Shown here one piece after another: positions 25,303 through 34,024 of a stretch of 64,000 nucleotides of DNA. Position numbers and translations under genes: made by a program. Source of the DNA: Pseudomonas putida. GTDB lineage: Bacteria; Pseudomonadota; Gammaproteobacteria; Pseudomonadales; Pseudomonadaceae. Numbering within the stretch: position 1 is the stretch's first letter; each line of letters begins with the position of its first letter. The stretch covers positions 744,001 through 808,000 of the forward strand of contig NZ_MINI01000038.1 in NCBI RefSeq assembly GCF_002906855.1, written 5' to 3'. The notes under the pieces were generated by a model, which was not told where the DNA came from, ran no database searches, and saw only the letters and a list, made by a program, of their open reading frames with translations.

Positions 25303-26114
25303 TGCGCATCCTGCTTTGCCTGCTGGCATTGCTGGCCCTTGGCGCAAGGGCCGACGAGCCTTTGCGCGTGGTCAGCCTCGCGCCGTCGATGAGCGAAATC
25401 ATGCTCGAACTGCACGCCGATGACCTGCTGGTGGGCGTGCTCGACGGCGGTGAGCGGCCGCAAGCGCTGCATAGGCTGCCTTCGGTCGGGCGCCAGGGCC
25501 AGCTGGACATGGAAACCCTGCTCAGCCTCAAGCCCGACCTGCTGCTGCTCTGGCCCGGTAGCGTGGCGCCCGCCCAGCGCGACCAGCTCAAGCGCTTGGG
25601 CATTGCCACTTACAGCGCCGAACCCCACGACCTGAATCAGCTGCTCGAGCAGATCGAGGCCATTGCCGTGCACGTCGGGCGGGGCGAGCAAGGCAGGCCC
25701 TACGTGCAGGCGTTGCGCGAGCGCCTGCAGCAGCTGCGCCAGCAGTACCGGCGCGAGCAGCCGTTGCGGGTGTTCTATCAGGTGTGGGATCGGCCGCTGT
25801 ACACCCTGGGCGGGCGGCAGGTGGTCAGCGATGCCCTGGCCGTGTGCGGGGCGCGCAATGTCTTTGCCGATCTGAGCCAGCCGGCACCGCAGGTGAATGT
25901 CGAGTCGGTGCTGATGCGTGACCCGCAGGTGATCCTGGCGGCTGATGAGGCGCAGCTTGCGAGCTGGAAAGCCTGGCCACGGCTGAGCGCGGTGGCCGGC
26001 GAGGGATTGCTGGTGGTGCCGGACAAGGGCCTGGAGCGGCCTAGCGGGCAGATGATCGAAGCCACCGCCCGCCTGTGCGCGCTGCTGGCGGCTAGAGTGC
26101 CGGCGTCCAGGTGA
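25302..26114 (+). CDS. btuF: BtuF-like cobalamin-binding protein
   Basis: A 270-residue periplasmic type III binding protein: signal peptide ending LGARADE, then RVVSLAPSMSEIMLELHADDLLVGV, the PSVGRQGQLDMETLLSLKPDLLLLW segment and a long backbone helix, typical of vitamin B12 and iron-chelate binding proteins. B12 is favoured because a BtuB-like receptor gene lies immediately convergent, with 23 bases of 3' overlap. No BtuCD genes are in the window. Confidence 0.82.
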   Translation: MRILLCLLALLALGARADEPLRVVSLAPSMSEIMLELHADDLLVGVLDGGERPQALHRLPSVGRQGQLDMETLLSLKPDLLLLWPGSVAPAQRDQLKRLGIATYSAEPHDLNQLLEQIEAIAVHVGRGEQGRPYVQALRERLQQLRQQYRREQPLRVFYQVWDRPLYTLGGRQVVSDALAVCGARNVFADLSQPAPQVNVESVLMRDPQVILAADEAQLASWKAWPRLSAVAGEGLLVVPDKGLERPSGQMIEATARLCALLAARVPASR

Positions 26115-27963
26115 CGCTGAACAGCGCGGTGCGGCCTTCTTCGCGGTAGCCGTAGCTGGCCCCATCGAAGCTGTACAGCGCCCGGCTGTAGTCTTTGTCC
26201 AGTAGGTTATCCAGCTTCATTTCCAGCTTCAGTTCCTCGGTTACCAGCCAGCCTGCCCGAAGGCCCAGCAAGCCGTAGCCGCCGAGTCGATTGCGGTTGG
26301 CTTCGTCATCGTAGCTGGCGCTCACGGCCTGCCAGCTGGCGCCCAGAGTGAAACGTTCGAACTGGCGATCCAGGTCAAGGCTCAGGGTACGGCGGGCGCG
26401 GCGGGCGAGGGTATGGCCACTGTCGCGGTCGCGTGGGTCGATCAGCGCCAGGCCAAGTTGGCTGCGCCATTCGCCCCATTGCTGATCCAGTGCCATTTCC
26501 AGGCCGTTGATACGTGCCGTAGCGACGTTTTGCGGAATCGAGTCCTGGCCGAAGATGATCGCGTCGCGCAGGTCGGTGCGGTACAGCGAGGTCTCCAGGC
26601 GGCTGTCGTGGGTCAGCTGGCTGCGCCACTGTACTTCATAGCTCTTCGAACGCTCGGGCTTGAGGTCCGGGTTGCTGAATTGCGGGTAGTACAAGTCGTT
26701 GAACGTCGGGGCGCGGAAGCCTTCGCTGTAGGACAGCAGCACGTCATTGCGGGCATTCAGCGGCACGGTGAGGCTGCCGCTCCAGGTGGTCTGGCCGCCG
26801 AACTGCTGGTTCTCGTCGTGCCGTACACCCAGCTCGGTGGAGAAGTCTTCACCGCTGTAGCGGTGCTGGATGAAGGCCGCACGGTTCCAGCGGCTGTCTT
26901 CGGTAAAGTCGGTGCTGCCATGCACGCGGTCTTCGTACCAGTCACCGCCCAGCAACAGGTTGTGCCGCTCGGCCAGCTTCAGGTCGTTCTGCCAGGTGAT
27001 CTGGTCGCGGTAGGTGTTGAACACGAAACGCTCGTCGCTGAGCTTGTCGCGCTTGTCGTCACGGTTTTCGCTGTGGGCAAGTTCCAGGCGCGAATGCCAG
27101 ACATCGTTGAGCTGAGCGTCAAGATAGCTGCCCAGGCTGCTGACGCTGAAGTCGGTGTAGGGCTTTTGCCCGAAGCTCTCGAAGGTGACCGGGTCGAAGC
27201 GGCCGAATGGGTTGTCGTATTCGCTGCGGCCACGGCTGTCGAGCAGGTTCATGCCGGCCTCGAAGCGCTCGTCGAAGGTATGACTCAGGCTCAAGTTGAG
27301 TGACTGGTTGCGGTAGGCGTCGTGGTCGCCGTCACTGGCAAACGACGGGCCAGTCGAGTCGATGCCAGCGGTTTCATCGAGGCTGGCGCCGAGGTTGAAA
27401 CGGGTTGCATCGTCACCGCCGGACAGCCCGAGGCTGCGCTGGAACGTCTGGTTACTGCCTGCTGCCAGGCGCAGGCGCGGTTGCAGGCCGGGGCCGCTGC
27501 TGCGGCGGGTGAAGATCTGGATCACCCCGCCAATGGCATCGCTGCCATACACCGCCGAGCGCGAGCCGCGCAGTACTTCGACGCGTTCGATCTGGTCGAC
27601 ATCGAGAAACTGCAAGCCGCTGTCGCCGGAGGTGGCATTGGCGATGCGCACGCCATCGACCAGCACCAGGCTCTGAGCGGTCTTGGTGCCACGGATGAAG
27701 ATGCCCGGCAGGCTGCCGCGGCCTCCAGTGGGCGCGACTTGCACGCCGGGCACGCGGGTGAGCAGGTCGGTGACGCTGCTGGGTTGCAGGCGGTCGATGT
27801 CGGCGCGGGTGAAGACGGTGTTGGCGGCGCTGGTGGCGGTACGCGATTCGACCTGGCGGTTGGCGCTGATCAGCATGTCGGGGAGCTTGAGGGCGTCGTC
27901 GCGCTCGGCGGCCAGCAGGAAGGTGGGGGCGCAGAGTAGCGCGGCACAGGCAGACTTTTTCAT
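26092..27963 (-). CDS. btuB: TonB-dependent vitamin B12 receptor BtuB
   Basis: A 623-residue outer-membrane receptor. After the signal peptide (MKKSACAALLCAPTFLLAAE) comes a TonB-box-like start (LPDMLISANRQ), the plug domain (SSVTDLLTRVPGVQVAPTGG, GIFIRGTKTAQSLVLVDGVRI) and a 22-strand barrel ending in an aromatic segment (FSVTWTPAL). Start 27963 is chosen over 27975 for the signal peptide and GGAA upstream. The 117 bases up to the dxs stop are filled by a long inverted repeat and hold no cobalamin riboswitch. B12 specificity is inferred from sequence type and the neighbouring btuF. Confidence 0.85.
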   Translation of the reverse strand: MKKSACAALLCAPTFLLAAERDDALKLPDMLISANRQVESRTATSAANTVFTRADIDRLQPSSVTDLLTRVPGVQVAPTGGRGSLPGIFIRGTKTAQSLVLVDGVRIANATSGDSGLQFLDVDQIERVEVLRGSRSAVYGSDAIGGVIQIFTRRSSGPGLQPRLRLAAGSNQTFQRSLGLSGGDDATRFNLGASLDETAGIDSTGPSFASDGDHDAYRNQSLNLSLSHTFDERFEAGMNLLDSRGRSEYDNPFGRFDPVTFESFGQKPYTDFSVSSLGSYLDAQLNDVWHSRLELAHSENRDDKRDKLSDERFVFNTYRDQITWQNDLKLAERHNLLLGGDWYEDRVHGSTDFTEDSRWNRAAFIQHRYSGEDFSTELGVRHDENQQFGGQTTWSGSLTVPLNARNDVLLSYSEGFRAPTFNDLYYPQFSNPDLKPERSKSYEVQWRSQLTHDSRLETSLYRTDLRDAIIFGQDSIPQNVATARINGLEMALDQQWGEWRSQLGLALIDPRDRDSGHTLARRARRTLSLDLDRQFERFTLGASWQAVSASYDDEANRNRLGGYGLLGLRAGWLVTEELKLEMKLDNLLDKDYSRALYSFDGASYGYREEGRTALFSVTWTPAL

Positions 27964-27980
27964 GGGCAGTTCCATAGCAT

Positions 27981-28072
27981 TCGCGGGACAAGTCGGGTCG
28001 CCGCACCGCCGCTCCTACAGGATCGTGAAGACCTGGAGGAGCGGCGGTGCGGCGATCCGACTTGTCCCGCGA
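27981..28072. repeat. Long REP-pair inverted repeat between dxs and btuB
   Basis: Arms 27981-28021 and 28032-28072 are inverted copies matching at 39 of 41 positions, with a 10-base loop. The edges carry CGCGGGACAAGTCGG, a known style of P. putida REP. As RNA it would form a very stable hairpin that could end or stabilise the dxs transcript. Confidence 0.9.
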
Positions 28073-28079
28073 AAGGGCC

Positions 28080-29975
28080 TTACAGGCCGAGCTTGGCCAT
28101 TCGAGCTTTGACGGAGGCCTCGATACCAGCAGCATCCAACCCGCACTCGGCCAGCATCTGCGCAGGCTTGGCATGCTCGACATAGATGTCCGGCAGCCCC
28201 AGGTGCAGCAGCGGCTTGACCACGCCCTCATGGGCCAGGAACTCGCCCACGGCCGCCCCGGCGCCACCCATGATGCTGTTTTCCTCGATCGTCACCAACA
28301 GCGCATGGCTGGCAGCCAGTTCCAGCACCAGGGCTTCGTCCAGCGGTTTGACGAAGCGCATGTCGACCACGGTGGCGTTGATCTGCTCGGCAACCTGCAG
28401 GGCCTCGGCCAGCTGCACGCCGAACACCAGCAGGGCAACGTTCTCGCCTTTGCGGCGAATCACGCCCTTGCCGATCTCCAGCGGTTCGAGGTCGCCACTG
28501 ATCGGTGCATTCGGGCCGGTGCCGCGCGGGTAGCGCACAGCGGCCGGGCCGTTGTACAGGTGGCCGGTGCTGAGCATCTTGCGCAGCTCGTTCTCGTCGC
28601 TCGGGGTCATCACCAGCATGCCAGGGATGCAGCGCAGGTACGACAGGTCATAGGCGCCGGCGTGGGTCGGGCCGTCTTCGCCGACCAGGCCGGCGCGATC
28701 GATGGCAAACAGCACATCGAGGTTCTGCACCGCCACGTCGTGGATCAGCTGGTCATAGCCACGCTGCAGGAAGGTAGAGTAGATCGCCACCACCGGCTTG
28801 CTGCCCTCGCAGGCCATGCCTGCGGCCAGGGTCACCGCGTGCTGCTCGGCGATCGCCACGTCGAAGTAGCGCTCAGGGTAGCGCTCGCTGAAATCGACCA
28901 GGTCGGAGCCTTCCTTCATCGCCGGGGTGATGCCCACCAGGCGGTTGTCGGCGGCGGCCATGTCGCACAGCCACTGGCCGAACACCGCAGAGTACTTCGG
29001 CCCGCTGACCTTCTTCGGCGCAGCTGGCTTGTCGGCGGGTTCGAGCTTGGTGATGGAGTGGTAGCCGATCGGGTCGACCTCGGCCGGGGCGAAGCCCTTG
29101 CCCTTCTTGGTCACCACGTGCAGGAACTGCGGACCTTTGAGGTCACGCATGTTGCGCAGGGTGGCGATCATGGTCGGCAGGTCATGGCCGTCGATCGGGC
29201 CAATGTAGTTCCAGCCCAGCTCTTCGAACAGCGTGCCCGGCACCAGCATGCCCTTGGCGTATTCCTCGGTGCGACGGGCAATTTCCCAGGCGCCTGGCAG
29301 GCGCGACAGCACCTTCTTGCTGCCCTCGCGCATGCTCGCGTAGGTGCGGCTGGAGAGGATCTTGGCCAGGTAGTTGGACAAACCGCCGACATTGCGCGAA
29401 ATCGACATGTCGTTGTCGTTGAGGATCACCAGCATGTCGGCGTTGACTTCCTGGGCGTGGTTCAACGCTTCGAAGGCCATGCCGGCAGTGAGGGCACCGT
29501 CGCCGATCACGGCGATCGACTTGCGTGCGCTGTTCTGCAGGCGGGCGGCGATGGCCATGCCCAGCGCGGCACTGATCGAGGTGCTGGAGTGGCCGACGCC
29601 GAAGGTGTCGTACTCGCTCTCGCTGCGGCGCGGGAAGGCGGCGATGCCGTCCTTCTGGCGCAGGCTGAGCATGCGCTTGCGGCGCCCGGTAAGGATCTTG
29701 TGCGGGTAGGCCTGGTGGCCAACGTCCCACACCAGCCGGTCGTCCGGGGTGTCGAAGACGTAGTGCAGGGCGATCGTCAGCTCGATGACGCCCAGGCCGG
29801 CGCCGAAATGCCCACCGGTCTGACCAACGGTGTAGAGCAACTCCTGGCGCAATTCGTCGGCCAGGGTCTCCAGGTCGGCTTCGGCCAGCCGGCGCAGGCC
29901 GGCAGGCGTGTCAGCGCGGTCGAGCAACGGCGTGACCGGGCGTTCGCGGGGGATCTCTTGAAACGTCGTGGGCAT
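28080..29975 (-). CDS. dxs: 1-deoxy-D-xylulose-5-phosphate synthase
   Basis: Dxs joins pyruvate and glyceraldehyde-3-phosphate with thiamine diphosphate to start the MEP isoprenoid pathway. The 631-residue protein begins [13 protein letters not shown] and shows [17 protein letters not shown], the TPP motif [15 protein letters not shown] ... NDNDMS, and the transketolase domain with [15 protein letters not shown]. The frame is open to 30047 but the family start is at 29975. It is downstream of ispA and xseB on the same strand. Confidence 0.97.
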   Translation of the reverse strand: MPTTFQEIPRERPVTPLLDRADTPAGLRRLAEADLETLADELRQELLYTVGQTGGHFGAGLGVIELTIALHYVFDTPDDRLVWDVGHQAYPHKILTGRRKRMLSLRQKDGIAAFPRRSESEYDTFGVGHSSTSISAALGMAIAARLQNSARKSIAVIGDGALTAGMAFEALNHAQEVNADMLVILNDNDMSISRNVGGLSNYLAKILSSRTYASMREGSKKVLSRLPGAWEIARRTEEYAKGMLVPGTLFEELGWNYIGPIDGHDLPTMIATLRNMRDLKGPQFLHVVTKKGKGFAPAEVDPIGYHSITKLEPADKPAAPKKVSGPKYSAVFGQWLCDMAAADNRLVGITPAMKEGSDLVDFSERYPERYFDVAIAEQHAVTLAAGMACEGSKPVVAIYSTFLQRGYDQLIHDVAVQNLDVLFAIDRAGLVGEDGPTHAGAYDLSYLRCIPGMLVMTPSDENELRKMLSTGHLYNGPAAVRYPRGTGPNAPISGDLEPLEIGKGVIRRKGENVALLVFGVQLAEALQVAEQINATVVDMRFVKPLDEALVLELAASHALLVTIEENSIMGGAGAAVGEFLAHEGVVKPLLHLGLPDIYVEHAKPAQMLAECGLDAAGIEASVKARMAKLGL

Positions 29976-30060
29976 CAGGCGAGTCGTTATAGGTGTGTGA
30001 AGACGCGGCAGTTTACCCCATTGTGGGAAAAGTGCCCATTCGACCACGGGTTACGCGAAC

Positions 30061-30092
30061 CCTGTGGGAGCGGGTAAACCCGTTCCCACAGG
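30061..30092. repeat. REP-like hairpin between ispA and dxs
   Basis: Two 14-base arms (CCTGTGGGAGCGGG and CCCGTTCCCACAGG) pair around TAAA with a single G-T mismatch. It lies between the ispA stop and the dxs start. Confidence 0.75.
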
Positions 30093-30108
30093 GGATTGCT
30101 ATCAAGCC

Positions 30109-30996
30109 TTAATGGCGGCGTTCGACGATATAGCGTGCCAACGCCCGCAGCGGCTCGGCATTTTCGCCAAACCCTTGCAGTGCGACCAGCGCCTGGTCGC
30201 GCAGTTCGATGGCATAGGCCTTGGCGGCTTCCAGCCCCAGCAGGGCCGGGTAGGTCGGTTTGTCACGGGCGATGTCGGCACCCTGGCGCTTGCCCAGGGT
30301 GGCGGTGTCGCTTTCCACGTCGAGGATATCGTCCTGCACCTGGAAGGCCAGGCCAATGGCCTGTGCATAAGTCTGCAGGGCGTCCAGCTGCGCTTGCTCG
30401 GCGCGGGCACTGGCCAGGGCGCCCAGGCGCACGCTGGCTTCGATCAGCGCACCGGTCTTGTGCCGGTGCATGAATTCCAGGGCCTGCTGGTCAAGCTTCA
30501 GGCCGACCGAGCCGAGGTCGATGGCCTGGCCACCGACCATGCCTGCAGGGCCTGCAGCCTTGGCCAGGGCCTGGACCATGGCCAGGCGGGTGCTATCGGC
30601 CTGCGGGCTCAGGCGTGGGTCGAGCAGGGCGCTGAACGCCAGGCTCTGCAAGCCGTCACCGGCGAGAATCGCGCAGGCTTCGTCGAAGGCCTTGTGGGTA
30701 GTTGGCTGGCCACGGCGCAGATCGTCGTCGTCCATGGCCGGCAGGTCGTCATGGACCAGCGAATAGGCGTGGATCAGCTCTACCGCACAGGCGGCACCGT
30801 TGGCTTGCTCGGCCGGCGCGCCAAGGGCTTCGCAGGCAGCGTAGGCGAGCAGCGGGCGCACGCGCTTGCCGCCGTTCATTACGCTGTAGCGCATGGCGGC
30901 ATACAGGCGTTCAAGCTCTTTGGTCGGGGCGATGAACAGCGGCTCGAGGGCAGCATCGACACGGGCCTGGCAGCTGGCCTGGTAAGCGGTGATCAT
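30109..30996 (-). CDS. ispA: Farnesyl diphosphate synthase
   Basis: IspA condenses dimethylallyl and isopentenyl diphosphate to farnesyl diphosphate. The 295-residue enzyme carries the first aspartate-rich motif at D83-D84 to D89-D90 ([15 protein letters not shown]), the second motif DDILD in [11 protein letters not shown], and GGKRVRPLL near 42-50. It overlaps xseB by four bases and precedes dxs, a classic xseB-ispA-dxs operon, although a REP hairpin stands between ispA and dxs. Confidence 0.97.
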   Translation of the reverse strand: MITAYQASCQARVDAALEPLFIAPTKELERLYAAMRYSVMNGGKRVRPLLAYAACEALGAPAEQANGAACAVELIHAYSLVHDDLPAMDDDDLRRGQPTTHKAFDEACAILAGDGLQSLAFSALLDPRLSPQADSTRLAMVQALAKAAGPAGMVGGQAIDLGSVGLKLDQQALEFMHRHKTGALIEASVRLGALASARAEQAQLDALQTYAQAIGLAFQVQDDILDVESDTATLGKRQGADIARDKPTYPALLGLEAAKAYAIELRDQALVALQGFGENAEPLRALARYIVERRH

Positions 30997-31235
30997 GCTT
31001 CTGGCTCCGCATCGAACGGCTGCGCGGCGAGTTCGCCGTCACGTTCCAGCAGGATCTGCACCTTCTGTTCGGCCTGGGCCAGGGCGCCCTGGCAATCGCG
31101 GGTCAGGGCGATGCCTTGCTCGAACGCGGCCAGCGAGTCTTCCAGCGACAGTTCGCCGTTCTCCAGGCGCTCGACCAGGGCTTGCAGGTCGGCGAGGGAT
31201 TGTTCGAAATCGATGGAGGCTTTTTTGCGGGCCAT
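30993..31235 (-). CDS. xseB: Exodeoxyribonuclease VII small subunit
   Basis: The small subunit that binds XseA to form exonuclease VII. Its 80 residues have the family core [32 protein letters not shown] and form a helical hairpin. It heads the xseB-ispA-dxs group. Confidence 0.95.
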   Translation of the reverse strand: MARKKASIDFEQSLADLQALVERLENGELSLEDSLAAFEQGIALTRDCQGALAQAEQKVQILLERDGELAAQPFDAEPEA

Positions 31236-31316
31236 GGCGACAGTCTCGTTGGCGGATCAGAACCGCGCGACGTTAGCAGAGCGGGGCTAGGGGAGCAAAC
31301 TTCCGCTGGATTTGCC

Positions 31317-31403
31317 GGCCTCTTCGCGGGGCAAGCCTGCTCCTACAGGTATCGCACAGCCTCACAGCGCCCTGTAGGAGCGGGCTTGCCCCGCGAAGAG
31401 GCC
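31317..31403. repeat. REP pair (inverted repeat)
   Basis: Arms 31317-31349 and 31371-31403 match in inverted orientation at 32 of 33 positions, separated by 21 bases. The sequence is the common P. putida REP with a central GCGGGCTTGCCCCGC. It lies between ribB and xseB. Confidence 0.92.
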
Positions 31404-31426
31404 GCAAAGCGGCCCCGTGCGGTCTA

Positions 31427-32077
31427 TCAGGCCGGCTCGGCTTCCAGCTCCACCATGGCTTCACGGCACCGTGCCAGCTCTTCGATGGTCAGCACCGGCA
31501 GGTTGTACTGCCGCGCATACACCGCCACCTGCTCGCCCCGCGCCATGCTGCCATCGGGGTTCATCAGCTCGCACAGCACCGCCGCCGGCCGCAGACCGGC
31601 CAGACGTGCCAGGTCCACCGAGCCTTCGGTGTGGCCGCGGCGGGTCAGCACGCCACCATCACGCGCACGCAGCGGGAATACATGGCCCGGGCTGACGATA
31701 TGGCGTTGCTCGGCGGTCGAACGCAGCGCCGCTTCGATGGTGGTGATGCGGTCCTGCGCGGAAACGCCAGTGCTCACGCCTTCGGCCGCTTCGATGGTGA
31801 CGGTAAAGCCGGTGCCGTGACGGGCCTGGTTGTTCTGCACCATCGGCGCCAGCTGCAGGGCATCGACCGTGGCTTCGTCCAGGCACAGGCAGACGATACC
31901 GCTGCAGTCGCGGATCATCATGGCCATGGTCTGCAGCGGCAGGTTCTCGGCGGCGGCGACGATGTCGGCTTCGTCCTCGCGGTCGTCATCGTCGAGCAGC
32001 AGCACAGGGCGCCCGGCCTGGAAGGCGGCGATGGCGGCGAACACATTGGGAAATTGTTTTTGCAGCAAAGGGGACAT
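31427..32077 (-). CDS. ribB: 3,4-dihydroxy-2-butanone-4-phosphate synthase
   Basis: A stand-alone DHBP synthase, 216 residues, converting ribulose-5-phosphate to DHBP plus formate. Motifs: LLDDDDREDEADIVAAAE near 26-43, TIEAAEGVSTGVSAQDR, IVSPGHVFPL and RRGHTEGSVDL. The start at 32077 has GAGGAG upstream. It is preceded by an FMN riboswitch, unlike the copy in ribBA, so this one is the FMN-regulated paralogue. Confidence 0.96.
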   Translation of the reverse strand: MSPLLQKQFPNVFAAIAAFQAGRPVLLLDDDDREDEADIVAAAENLPLQTMAMMIRDCSGIVCLCLDEATVDALQLAPMVQNNQARHGTGFTVTIEAAEGVSTGVSAQDRITTIEAALRSTAEQRHIVSPGHVFPLRARDGGVLTRRGHTEGSVDLARLAGLRPAAVLCELMNPDGSMARGEQVAVYARQYNLPVLTIEELARCREAMVELEAEPA

Positions 32078-32131
32078 GAAACGCTCCTCGTGATTGATCG
32101 ATGAACGTCTCGGGGCGAACAAAATGCGCGC

Positions 32132-32156
32132 GCAGGGGCGCCCGAATGGCCCCTGC
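32132..32156 (-). promoter_or_regulatory. Riboswitch expression-platform hairpin
   Basis: GCAGGGGC and GCCCCTGC pair in the leader between the FMN aptamer and ribB. A short T-run follows eight bases later on the minus strand, so it may act as the conditional terminator. Confidence 0.55.
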
Positions 32157-32162
32157 CTGACG

Positions 32163-32294
32163 CCTTCTTTCATCCGGACTATGACCGTCGGCTCTGGAGT
32201 CGCACCAGATCTGCTGACCCCCGGCATGGCCGGGGCGCTCGCGGGCTCATCTTTCGATTTACCGCCGGTGGGGACTTTCACCCCGCCCTGAAGA
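32163..32294 (-). promoter_or_regulatory. FMN riboswitch (RFN element)
   Basis: Read on the minus strand, the leader shows the conserved RFN blocks: CTTCAGGGCGGGGTGAAAG, CCCCACCGGCGGTAAAT, GAGCCCGCGAGCG, GGTCAGCAGATCTGGTG and CCAGAGCCGACGGTCATAG followed by GTCCGGATGAAAGAAGG. It lies 86 bases upstream of ribB and is expected to switch it off when FMN is plentiful. Confidence 0.95.
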
Positions 32295-32391
32295 CCGGCC
32301 AAGCATACAGCACTGTGCCACCTTGCTGGCAAGCCGCTGCTCTACGACCTTCGGCGGTATCATGCAGGCATGGCTCAACAGGAACAGCTCC

Positions 32392-33597
32392 ATGGACATT
32401 CTCCAGGTCGCCGGTGGCAAGCCGGTCAAACTGTGGACCGACGGCGTGCCGGTCGAAGACGACGCCCGCCGGCAACTGCTCAATACGGCGAAGATGCCGT
32501 TCATCTTCAAGCACCTGGCGGTGATGCCGGATGTGCACCTGGGCAAGGGCTCGACCATTGGCAGCGTGATCCCCACGGTCGGCGCGATCATCCCCGCCGC
32601 GGTGGGCGTCGACATTGGCTGCGGCATGATCGCCGCGCGTACCTCGCTGCACGCGCGTGACCTGCCGGACAACCTGCACGGCCTGCGCAGCGCCATCGAG
32701 CAGGCGGTACCCCACGGCAAGACCTTCGGCAAACGCGACCAAGGTGCCTGGGAAAAGGTACCGGGCTTGGCAGACAAAGCCTGGGGCCAGCTCGCCGGGC
32801 GTTTCAAGGCCATTACCGACAAGTACCCGCGCCTGGAAAAGACCAACAGTCGCCACCACCTGGGCACCCTGGGCGGCGGCAACCACTTCATCGAAGTGTG
32901 CCTGGACGAGGCCGACCGGGTGTGGTTCATGCTGCACAGCGGCTCGCGCGGTGTCGGCAATGCCATCGGCAACCTGTTCATCGAACTGGCCCAGGCCGAC
33001 ATGCGCCAGCACCTGGCCAACCTGCCCGACAAGGACCTGGCCTACTTCAAGGAGGGCAGCCGCCATTTCGCCGACTATGTCGAGGCGGTGGAATGGGCGC
33101 AGGACTTTGCCCGGCGCAACCGTGAATTGATGATGCAGGCTGTGGTCGCCACCACCCGCAAGGCCCTGGGCAAACCCTTCGAGGCAAGCCTGGAGGCGGT
33201 CAACTGCCACCACAACTATGTGCAGCGCGAGCAGCATTTCGGCCGCGAGGTACTGGTGACGCGCAAGGGCGCGGTTTCGGCGCAGAAGGGGCAGCTGGGC
33301 ATCATTCCCGGCTCCATGGGGACCAGGAGTTTCATTGTGCGGGGGTTGGGCAACGAGGAGTCGTTCTGCTCCTGCAGCCATGGCGCGGGCAGGGTAATGA
33401 GCCGGACCCGGGCCAAGAGCCAATTCACCCTGGAGGATCAGCGGCGGGCGACGGCACATGTGGAGTGTCGCAAGGACAAGGACGTGATCGACGAGATTCC
33501 GATGGCGTACAAGGACATCGATGCGGTGATGCGGGCGCAGAGCGAACTGGTGGAGGTGGTGCACACGCTGCGGCAGGTGGTGTGTGTGAAAGGTTGA
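32392..33597 (+). CDS. rtcB: RNA-splicing ligase RtcB
   Basis: RtcB joins RNA with 2',3'-cyclic phosphate (or 3'-phosphate) and 5'-OH ends, using GTP and manganese. The 401-residue protein has VDIGCGM (metal Cys near residue 77), GGGNHFIE, NCHHNYV and the SHGAGR motif whose His takes GMP. The start at 32392 (MDILQVAGGKPVKLW) fits the E. coli protein and has AGGAA seven bases upstream. No rtcA or rtcR is next to it, unlike in E. coli. Confidence 0.95.
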   Translation: MDILQVAGGKPVKLWTDGVPVEDDARRQLLNTAKMPFIFKHLAVMPDVHLGKGSTIGSVIPTVGAIIPAAVGVDIGCGMIAARTSLHARDLPDNLHGLRSAIEQAVPHGKTFGKRDQGAWEKVPGLADKAWGQLAGRFKAITDKYPRLEKTNSRHHLGTLGGGNHFIEVCLDEADRVWFMLHSGSRGVGNAIGNLFIELAQADMRQHLANLPDKDLAYFKEGSRHFADYVEAVEWAQDFARRNRELMMQAVVATTRKALGKPFEASLEAVNCHHNYVQREQHFGREVLVTRKGAVSAQKGQLGIIPGSMGTRSFIVRGLGNEESFCSCSHGAGRVMSRTRAKSQFTLEDQRRATAHVECRKDKDVIDEIPMAYKDIDAVMRAQSELVEVVHTLRQVVCVKG

Positions 33598-33737
33598 CCT
33601 GTACTGGCCTGTTCTTCCAAGGTGAAAACCAGACCCACCCATTGTTCCGCATCGAACCCGGCATCCCCTGCCACGATGCCCGCGAGCTGGCCTCGGAATT
33701 GATGGGCTATGTGCGCTTTACACCTTGCTCCATCTGA
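33582..33737 (+). pseudogene. Remnant of a DUF3077-type small protein
   Basis: A short frame overlapping the rtcB 3' end ends in LFRIEPGIPCHDARELASEL, which resembles the N-terminal half of DUF3077 proteins common in Pseudomonas. It stops after only about 45 residues, before the usual second half, and has only GTG (33582) or TTG (33594) as possible starts. It looks truncated. Family assignment is from memory of the pattern. Confidence 0.4.
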
Positions 33738-33794
33738 TTGTCCGGAAATTCGGGATAGGAGGTGTAAACCTTTATTCAAGACGGGACAAAGGGC

Positions 33795-33821
33795 ATTAAA
33801 AAGCCGGCTTGTGGCCGGCTT
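33795..33821 (-). terminator. Intrinsic terminator on the minus strand
   Basis: AAGCCGGC, five-base loop, GCCGGCTT followed by TTTTT when read on the minus strand. It would end transcripts coming from the 34.0 kb side. Confidence 0.75.
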
Positions 33822-33967
33822 CTCGGGGACGGTTCCGACTAATTTATGGTAAGTCGCAACCGCCTTAACTGTGTGGCCAGCAAGGGCCTGAAAGAGATGG
33901 CAAACGGTCGTGTGGAGCGTCGCCTAGCCCTCTGGAACGCGGCTTGCGCCGGCCGGGGCTGAATGTG
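33797..33967 (-). ncRNA. Candidate small RNA
   Basis: The roughly 200 bases between the repressor stop and the terminator at 33795-33821 hold no convincing gene. A promoter-like pair on the minus strand, TGGGCA (33997-34002), 17 bases, TATGCT (33974-33979), would start a transcript of about 170 bases ending at that terminator. Inverted repeats inside (CGCGGC with GCCGCG) suggest structure. No known RNA family was recognised. Confidence 0.3.
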
Positions 33968-34024
33968 CCGCGTAGCATACAAGGGCTGGCGCGGTATGCC
34001 CAGAAAAAAATGGCACAGCGTGTG

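Noticed and set aside
27964..28079. Possible cobalamin riboswitch before btuB
   Set aside because: No B12-box or aptamer blocks are present; the space is taken up by a REP-type inverted repeat.
28047..30077. Open frame of 676 residues on the plus strand opposite dxs
   Set aside because: Shadow of dxs; low-complexity composition with no recognisable motif.
33438..33779. Open frame of 113 residues on the minus strand at the rtcB end
   Set aside because: It overlaps the conserved rtcB C-terminus antisense and has no recognisable domain; the DUF3077-like frame on the plus strand is the better reading.
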